Assembly (NCBI GenBank): GCA_028698395.1
Contig: JAQVDG010000032.1
Coordinates: forward strand, 1 to 11,198
DNA length: 11,198 nt
DNA from: Weeksellaceae bacterium
GTDB lineage: Bacteria > Bacteroidota > Bacteroidia > Flavobacteriales > Weeksellaceae
Direction: 5' to 3'
Shown: piece after piece, positions 6,955-11,198 of the stretch
How the letters are laid out: every line of letters begins with the position of its first letter
Position numbering within the stretch: the first letter of the stretch is position 1
Notes under the pieces: generated by a model
What the model saw: the letters and a program-made list of their open reading frames with translations, nothing else
Told to the model about the DNA's origin: nothing
Databases searched by the model: none
Made by a program: the position numbers and the translations under genes

Positions 6955-7863
6955 AACAGCATTTGGAAACGCAATCTTATTTCTGACATGAATATTTCCA
7001 TTTTCATCTTTGCTGGATAAAGTTAATAAAATGTAGTAAGTTCCACTTTGAGGAATCTGTCGTGCATTGGTTGTGATAGAAGTATCAACAAACTTTGTGT
7101 TTTTTTCAATAGGTTTATTCAAATCCGCACTAGCAATCAAAAGTCCTTCAAAGTTTTTTGTAATTATAGCTTGATTTTCACGTGTTAAAAAGACATTTAA
7201 TGATAATTCTTGAATATCTGAATTTGTATTGTTGGCAATATCGCCACCTATTATTTTAACTAACATATTCGCTAAATCAATTTCGACTTTCCATTCTTTT
7301 TCAAGAGAAACAGAGCGGTCTTCGTTTACAGAAATTTTCACAACCGGATTTAAGCTCGTGTCAACGGTAGTTTCCATTTCAGGTTGATAAAGTGTAATGA
7401 GTTTATCCTCAATTTTTACTAAATTTTCTACTTTGTGAATGTCCAAAACTTTTCCTTTTCGGCTCAATACGAGTAGAGGAGTGTACAAACCTTCTATGAT
7501 TGGATTTCTAAGTTTTTCTTTGATGTTTACCCGAACCATTTTTGCATTTTTATCAATGCTTGGATAGGCTTGGCTCGTGATAAAAAAAGCTTTGAAAGCA
7601 CCATTTCTAATATCCAAATCTCTTGGAACTAAATACAAATCCAAATTAAAATTAGTTAGTTTCTTGCCGGACTCATTGTTTATACTTCCGTTATAAACTA
7701 AAATGGTATTATCATCAATATAAGTTTGCCAATTTTCGGAAAGAACCAACTTTTCATTTTCATTTATTTCAGAGGTATTAAAGTTCAGAGTTTTGGATTC
7801 TTGAGCAATTAAAATACTGAAAAAACTAAAAGAAAACAGCAGGGTGAATAGATTTTTTTTCAT
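6946..7863 (-). CDS. Secreted protein of unknown function with two copies of a shared beta-rich module
   Basis: I do not recognise a named family. The protein has 305 residues from ATG 7863. A signal peptide (KKNLFTLLFSFSFFSILIA, cleavage before Gln21) marks it as exported. Two related modules follow: A about 43-155 (NWQTYID, YNGSINNES, LDLYLVP, GLYTPLLVL) and B about 189-302 (EWKVEIDL, GGDIANNTNS, LSLNVFL, GTYYILLTL), joined by a linker rich in Thr, Asp and Val. Trp45 and Trp191 start the modules and GxY(Y/T) falls near the end of each. The layout looks like tandem Ig-like or similar beta-sandwich domains, an inference from strand pattern only. The start lies 29 nt after the rocD stop with no terminator, so co-transcription with rocD is likely. 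A longer reading from TTG 7890 buries the signal peptide and is rejected. Confidence 0.75.
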   Translation of the reverse strand: MKKNLFTLLFSFSFFSILIAQESKTLNFNTSEINENEKLVLSENWQTYIDDNTILVYNGSINNESGKKLTNFNLDLYLVPRDLDIRNGAFKAFFITSQAYPSIDKNAKMVRVNIKEKLRNPIIEGLYTPLLVLSRKGKVLDIHKVENLVKIEDKLITLYQPEMETTVDTSLNPVVKISVNEDRSVSLEKEWKVEIDLANMLVKIIGGDIANNTNSDIQELSLNVFLTRENQAIITKNFEGLLIASADLNKPIEKNTKFVDTSITTNARQIPQSGTYYILLTLSSKDENGNIHVRNKIAFPNAVSF

Positions 7864-7892
7864 ATAGTTGGTATTAAGTTGTACGAGCAAAA

Positions 7893-9134
7893 TTAAGCTT
7901 TATTTTTATAATTAGTAAATGCTTTTTCTAAAATTTTTAATGCAGATTCAAATTCCTCATCACTGATGCTGAGTGGAGGAGCAAATCGGATTATGTTTCC
8001 ATGTGTAGGTTTGGCCAATAATCCACAATTCATTAATTCTATGCATAAATCCCAAGCTGTAGTGCTTTCCGGTGTGTCATTAATTAAAATTGCGTTTAAT
8101 AACCCTTTTCCACGAACGGATTGTAAAAATGGAAATTTGGCTATCATTTTTTCTACTTCTGAACGAAAAATTTTCCCTAAACGCTCGGCTCTTTCACTTA
8201 ATTTCTCGTCCAAAACTACTTGTAGAGCTTCTATCGCAACTGCACAAGCCAAAGGATTTCCTCCATAAGTGGAACCGTGCTGTCCCGGTTGAATGACATT
8301 CATAACTTCATTGTCTGCCAAAACAGCTGAAACCGGATAAACACCTCCGGATAAAGCTTTTCCTAAAATCAGCATATCCGGTTTTAAATTTTCATGATCT
8401 ACCGCTAACATTTTTCCGGTTCGGGCAATTCCGGTTTGAATTTCATCGGCTATGAATAAAATATTTCGTGCTTTACAAAGTTCATAACAAGCCGTTAAAT
8501 AGCCTTCTTCAGGCACATTTACTCCTGCCTCTCCCTGAATTGGTTCTACTAAAAATCCACAAATAAAATCGCCTTCTTTCTCAATTGCAGCTTTTAATGA
8601 TTCAACAGAATTGTATTCTACTGTGATAAATCCGGAAGTATAAGGATTAAAATTATTTTTGGCATCCTCATCATTGGAAAAGGAAATAATAGTGGTAGTT
8701 CTACCATGAAAATTTCCGTTACAAACTAAGATTTTAGCTTGTCCCGAAGGAATTCCTTTTTTCTCATAACCCCATTTTCTTGCAATTTTAATTGCAGTTT
8801 CAACCGCTTCTGCACCGGTATTCATTGGTAATACTTTGTCATATCCCATCAGTTCAGTGATGAACTTTTCATACTTTCCTAATTGTGAATTATAAAAAGC
8901 ACGGGAAGTCAGGCTTATTTTTTTGGCTTGTTCAGTTAAAGTATTAATTATTCTTGGGTGAGTATGACCTTGATTTACTGCGGAATAAGCAGATAAAAAA
9001 TCAAAATATTTTTTCCCTTCAACGTCCCAAACAAAAGCACCTTTTCCATGTTCTAAAACAACAGGCAGCGGATGATAATTGTGAGCTCCGTATGTATTTT
9101 CTAATTCAATTAACTCTTGTGAGGATAAATTCAC
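7893..9134 (-). CDS. rocD: Ornithine aminotransferase (ornithine--oxo-acid transaminase)
   Basis: A class III PLP-dependent aminotransferase converting L-ornithine and 2-oxoglutarate to glutamate semialdehyde and glutamate, linking arginine breakdown to proline and glutamate. The 413-residue protein has TGAEA (106-110, phosphate contact), NFHGRT (141-146), ADEIQTG (229-235, Asp230 bonding the PLP ring nitrogen), ILGKALSGG (256-264, Lys259 forming the Schiff base) and GSTYGGNPLA (287-296). YGAHNYHPLPVVL near the N-terminus is characteristic of ornithine aminotransferase rather than acetylornithine aminotransferase. The start is GTG 9134: an in-frame TAA lies 6 nt upstream and the next Met is residue 96, so no ATG fits. 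It has its own -7 element in the 31-nt gap after murI. The module-bearing secreted protein gene follows in the same direction. Confidence 0.95.
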   Translation of the reverse strand: MNLSSQELIELENTYGAHNYHPLPVVLEHGKGAFVWDVEGKKYFDFLSAYSAVNQGHTHPRIINTLTEQAKKISLTSRAFYNSQLGKYEKFITELMGYDKVLPMNTGAEAVETAIKIARKWGYEKKGIPSGQAKILVCNGNFHGRTTTIISFSNDEDAKNNFNPYTSGFITVEYNSVESLKAAIEKEGDFICGFLVEPIQGEAGVNVPEEGYLTACYELCKARNILFIADEIQTGIARTGKMLAVDHENLKPDMLILGKALSGGVYPVSAVLADNEVMNVIQPGQHGSTYGGNPLACAVAIEALQVVLDEKLSERAERLGKIFRSEVEKMIAKFPFLQSVRGKGLLNAILINDTPESTTAWDLCIELMNCGLLAKPTHGNIIRFAPPLSISDEEFESALKILEKAFTNYKNKA

Positions 9135-9151
9135 GGTTTAAAAATTTAGCG

Positions 9152-9159
9152 CAAAAGTA
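9152..9159 (-). promoter_or_regulatory. -7 promoter element of rocD
   Basis: The minus strand reads TACTTTTG, a full TAnnTTTG match, 17 nt before the GTG start and between the murI stop (9166) and rocD. The implied leader is about 12 nt. No -33 TTG is evident; that position would fall inside the murI coding end. Confidence 0.6.
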
Positions 9160-9165
9160 AGGAAT

Positions 9166-9960
9166 TTAAAGTAGTTTACGGGTAATTGTAATGGATTTTC
9201 CAAAAAAACTTTTAGATAATCGGACGAAATTCTCAGTGTAATCCGATAAATAAAATTGAAAATCCGGATTTTCTGTATTTCCTTTTAAATGTAAATTTTC
9301 TAATTTTAGAATTAGCTCATTTACCACAATTAAAGGTGAATTAATCACTTTTACACGTCCTTGAAATAGGTTTTCAATTTCTTTTTGAAGTAAAGGATAA
9401 TGGGTACAACCTAAAATAAGGCTGTCAATATTTTCTAATTTTTTATGTGATAAATAAGCTTCAATAGCAGCTTTTGAAATTGGAGTATTCCGAAATCCTT
9501 CTTCTATTATAGGTACAAGAAGAGGAGTTGCCAGTTCAATAACCTGAATGTGTTTGTTTAATTTTCGGATGTTTTTCCGATAAGCGTGAGAATGAATTGT
9601 TGATTTTGTAGCAATTACCCCAATCTTTTGATTAAAATCGTATGCTACTTTTTTTGCAACCGGTGAAATCACATCAATTACAGGAACATTGCCTGCTGTT
9701 TCACGAATTTCATCAATCGCATTGGCGGTGGCAGTATTACAAGCTACTACAATAAGTTTACAATTTCGCTTCAGTAAAAATTTTGTGATTTTTGTTGTGT
9801 ATTTTACAATAGTTTCTTTGGATTTATCCCCGTATGGAAGGTGTTTAGTGTCACCATAATAAATGATATTCTCATTAGGAAGTAAACGCTTAATTTCTTT
9901 TGTAACAGTCAGGCCGCCAACACCCGAATCAAATATACCAATGGGTCGGTTATCATTCAT
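9166..9960 (-). CDS. murI: Glutamate racemase
   Basis: Cofactor-independent racemase making D-glutamate for peptidoglycan in the cytoplasm. The 264-residue protein has normal family length and all expected active-site motifs: IFDSGVGGLT (9-18, Asp11 and Ser12), VACNTATAN (72-80, first catalytic Cys74) and LGCTHYPLL (183-191, second catalytic Cys185, with His187). PYGDK (42-46) forms the substrate-side loop. The ATG at 9960 lies only 4 nt beyond a TAnnTTTG element, so its mRNA may be leaderless. In many Flavobacteriia murI follows bamA and skp/ompH genes; here it stands behind a 418-bp non-coding region, so it is detached from that cluster. rocD follows 31 nt downstream with its own -7 box. 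Identification is secure. Confidence 0.97.
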   Translation of the reverse strand: MNDNRPIGIFDSGVGGLTVTKEIKRLLPNENIIYYGDTKHLPYGDKSKETIVKYTTKITKFLLKRNCKLIVVACNTATANAIDEIRETAGNVPVIDVISPVAKKVAYDFNQKIGVIATKSTIHSHAYRKNIRKLNKHIQVIELATPLLVPIIEEGFRNTPISKAAIEAYLSHKKLENIDSLILGCTHYPLLQKEIENLFQGRVKVINSPLIVVNELILKLENLHLKGNTENPDFQFYLSDYTENFVRLSKSFFGKSITITRKLL

Positions 9961-9964
9961 GTTG

Positions 9965-9972
9965 CAAAAATA
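9965..9972 (-). promoter_or_regulatory. -7 promoter element of murI
   Basis: The minus strand reads TATTTTTG, matching TAnnTTTG, with only CAAC between it and the murI ATG. If transcription begins at the usual distance the message starts at or next to the A of the start codon. No TTG is seen at -33. Confidence 0.5.
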
Positions 9973-10002
9973 TAGTTAAATTTCGAGTTTTTAATTAGGA
10001 TA

Positions 10003-10035
10003 TAAAAAAGAACCTCAAAAAAATTTTGAGGTTCT
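10003..10035 (-). terminator. Strong intrinsic terminator for minus-strand transcription, upstream of murI
   Basis: The arms AGAACCTCAAAA (10009-10020) and TTTTGAGGTTCT (10024-10035) form a perfect 12-bp stem with a 3-nt loop. On the minus strand the stem is followed by a T-run (10008-10003); on the plus strand it is followed by A-rich sequence. It therefore stops transcripts moving left, toward murI, yet no protein gene on that strand precedes it. Confidence 0.8.
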
Positions 10036-10086
10036 CAAAAACAGGTTAATTAGGTATAGAGAGTTTTTTTTATTTCAATAATTCTA
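10003..10086 (-). ncRNA. Candidate small RNA or murI leader attenuator (about 84 nt)
   Basis: A minus-strand transcript from the promoter at 10091-10098 to the terminator T-run would be about 84 nt and contains no ORF. Its 3' half carries three segments, TTTTGAG (10040-10034), CTCAAAA (10030-10024) and TTTTGAG (10020-10014). The middle one can pair with either neighbour: 7 bp with the first, or as part of the 12-bp terminator with the last. It could be a stand-alone small RNA, or, on read-through, a regulated 5' leader of murI. I cannot assign it to a known RNA family; flavobacterial RNA motifs such as Flavo-1 should be compared. Confidence 0.4.
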
Positions 10087-10090
10087 TGTA

Positions 10091-10122
10091 CAAATATAAG
10101 TAAATAAAATGCTTTAAAACAA
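10091..10122 (-). promoter_or_regulatory. Minus-strand promoter of the candidate small RNA
   Basis: TATATTTG on the minus strand (10098-10091) is a full TAnnTTTG match. A TTG lies upstream (10122-10120) with a 21-nt spacer, slightly longer than the usual 17-20. No protein gene begins downstream of it before the terminator. Confidence 0.45.
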
Positions 10123-10161
10123 TAGTTTAATAATCATTTTCTTATAAAAACAAAGTATTTA

Positions 10162-10190
10162 GTGAACGAGGGGTAAATCCGTGTGAACGA
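10162..10190. repeat. 8-bp direct repeat with 21-bp period
   Basis: GTGAACGA occurs at 10162-10169 and again at 10183-10190, separated by GGGGTAAATCCGT. The repeats face the same side of the helix two turns apart, and this 30-bp stretch is richer in G and C than its surroundings. It could be a regulator binding site between the candidate small RNA and the gcdH-like gene. The function is unknown. Confidence 0.4.
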
Positions 10191-10191
10191 T

Positions 10192-10220
10192 ATAAAATAA
10201 TGAGAGAAAAATTATTTTAT
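10192..10220. repeat. 10-bp AT-only inverted repeat
   Basis: ATAAAATAAT (10192-10201) and ATTATTTTAT (10211-10220) are perfect inverted copies around a 9-nt loop, followed by TTTT on +. It could be a weak plus-strand terminator or a protein-binding palindrome; with no G-C pair it would be unstable as RNA. Confidence 0.3.
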
Positions 10221-10347
10221 TTTTAAAGCGACATTGAATTTATTGTGTTTTTTTCTATTTTTCAGATAAAAAAATAACATTATTAAAACTTAGAGGATAA
10301 GTTTTGTCAAATCTTTGGAGAATTTAGTTTTAATTCGGTCAAATGAT

Positions 10348-10355
10348 TACTTTTG
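10348..10355 (+). promoter_or_regulatory. -7 promoter element of the gcdH-like gene
   Basis: TACTTTTG matches TAnnTTTG, 23 nt before ATG 10379, implying a leader of roughly 18 nt. No TTG lies 17-20 bp upstream; the nearest is 30 bp away. Confidence 0.55.
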
Positions 10356-10378
10356 CAAGGCTTAAAAATTTAATAAAA

Positions 10379-11198
10379 ATGGCTACAGATTATTTTCATA
10401 TTGATGATTTATTGACCGAAGAACATATCTTAGTTCGTCAAAGCGTTCGCGATTTTGTAAACCAGGAAATTAAACCTGTGATTGACGAAGCTGCACATAA
10501 ACATACTGATATTCCTGATTTGATGACAAAATTAGGTGCTGTCGGAGCATTAGGTCCTTATATTCCCGAACAATACGGAGGGGCTGGATTAGATCAGATT
10601 GCTTATGGATTAATTATGCAGGAATTAGAAGCTGGTGATAGTGCAGTTCGTTCCGCTGCTTCAGTACAATCGTCGTTAGTTATGTATCCGATTTATACTT
10701 TTGGTTCGGAAGAGCAAAAACAAAAATATTTACCAAAATTAGCAACTGGTGAAATGATTGGCTGTTTCGGCCTGACTGAACCTAATCACGGTTCAAATCC
10801 GGCCGGAATGGAAACTAAAGTAGTGGATAAAGGTTCACATTATGTAATGAATGGAGCGAAAATGTGGATTACCAATTCACCAATTGCGGATATTGCCGTT
10901 GTTTGGGCAAGAGATGAAGAAGGGAAAATCCGTGGATTAATTGTAGAACGAGGAATGAAAGGTTTTTCAACGCCCGAAACTCATAATAAATGGTCTCTTC
11001 GTGCTTCTAAAACCGGAGAATTGGTTTTTGAAGATGTAGAAGTTCCTAAGGAAAATGTTTTTCCGCACGTCAATAGCCTAAGAGGTCCTTTGTCTTGTTT
11101 AAATTCTGCACGTTATGGAATTTCATGGGGCGTAATTGGTGCTGCCATTGATTGTTATGAAGTCGCTTTACAATATTCTTTAGAAAGAAAACAATTTG
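10379..11198 (+). CDS. gcdH: Acyl-CoA dehydrogenase, glutaryl-CoA dehydrogenase type (3' end outside window)
   Basis: A flavoenzyme that oxidises and decarboxylates glutaryl-CoA to crotonyl-CoA in lysine and tryptophan breakdown. The first 273 residues are present and the frame is open to the window end. Visible motifs are GALGPYIPEQYGGAG (56-70), VRSAASVQSSLV (90-101), GCFGLTEPNHGSNP (128-141, FAD/acyl-CoA contacts), KMWITNSPIADIAVVWAR (161-178) and RYGISWGVIGA near the end. Arg91 in VRSAAS aligns with the arginine that binds the glutaryl carboxylate in human GCDH (Arg94), and the wording around it is close to that enzyme, which favours glutaryl-CoA over plain fatty acyl-CoA. The catalytic glutamate would lie beyond the window. 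In LTEPNHGSNP an Asn replaces the Asp of human GCDH. ATG 10379 follows its own -7 box. Confidence 0.88.
   Translation, partial: MATDYFHIDDLLTEEHILVRQSVRDFVNQEIKPVIDEAAHKHTDIPDLMTKLGAVGALGPYIPEQYGGAGLDQIAYGLIMQELEAGDSAVRSAASVQSSLVMYPIYTFGSEEQKQKYLPKLATGEMIGCFGLTEPNHGSNPAGMETKVVDKGSHYVMNGAKMWITNSPIADIAVVWARDEEGKIRGLIVERGMKGFSTPETHNKWSLRASKTGELVFEDVEVPKENVFPHVNSLRGPLSCLNSARYGISWGVIGAAIDCYEVALQYSLERKQF

Larger units (their letters stand above)
9961..10378. other. 418-bp non-coding region between murI and the gcdH-like gene
   Basis: No open frame longer than about 22 codons with an ATG is visible on either strand. From left to right it holds the murI -7 box, a minus-strand terminator with an alternative hairpin, a minus-strand promoter, an 8-bp direct repeat, an AT-only inverted repeat and the gcdH-like -7 box. 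About 115 bp (10225-10340) has no recognisable element. It is by far the largest gap in an otherwise tightly packed window. Confidence 0.7.

Noticed and set aside
7966..8296. Open frames of 68-100 codons on the plus strand inside rocD
   Set aside because: They are antisense to a fully conserved aminotransferase, lack a promoter and show no recognisable domain.
10201..10227. Eight-codon frame ATGAGAGAAAAA... in the AT-only inverted repeat
   Set aside because: It is too short and composed of repeat sequence; no ribosome-binding or conservation evidence.
1..11198. Mobile element, CRISPR array, tRNA or rRNA
   Set aside because: No transposase or integrase motif, no regularly spaced repeats, no cloverleaf or rRNA-like GC-rich block was seen on either strand.

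Overview
The window is 11.2 kb of AT-rich chromosomal DNA that most likely comes from a member of Bacteroidota, class Flavobacteriia. Four things point there. Several gene families are typical of that group: DUF3810, DUF6122, the short second LpxD paralogue, and a GT9 transferase with a basic N-terminal extension. Signal peptides end in A-Q. Clear Shine-Dalgarno sequences are absent. The Bacteroidota -7 promoter element TAnnTTTG recurs upstream of most transcription units. I see no transposase, integrase, tRNA, rRNA or CRISPR array. Most of the window is ordinary housekeeping and envelope content.

Layout. Positions 2-667 (+) are the 3' end of an M28 zinc aminopeptidase gene. It converges on a minus-strand pair, hpt-adk (1797-677), whose start and stop codons overlap. 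Next, also on the minus strand, is an lpxD-like gene (3131-2184) followed 3 nt later by a small DUF6122 membrane protein gene (2180-1866). Divergent from lpxD, with closely packed promoters, is an OmpA-family lipoprotein gene (3243-3893, +), then a GT9 glycosyltransferase gene (3956-5017, +). A strong bidirectional terminator (5034-5065) separates the latter from a secreted protein of unknown function (5622-5083, -). Then come a DUF3810 membrane metallopeptidase-like gene (5830-6954, +), a second secreted protein of unknown function (7863-6946, -), rocD (9134-7893, -, GTG start) and murI (9960-9166, -). A 418-bp non-coding region (9961-10378) holds a probable small RNA or attenuator, a direct repeat and an AT-only inverted repeat. 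The window ends inside a glutaryl-CoA dehydrogenase-like gene (from 10379, +).

How the genes relate. Hpt and Adk both handle purine nucleotides (IMP/GMP formation and AMP-ADP balance). LpxD, GT9, the OmpA lipoprotein and MurI serve lipid A, glycan and peptidoglycan in the envelope. RocD and the GcdH-like protein belong to amino-acid catabolism.

The least explained items are two. First, the two secreted proteins flanking the DUF3810 gene share one ~115-residue module, present once in one protein and twice in the other. Second, the minus-strand RNA signal upstream of murI has two mutually exclusive hairpins.
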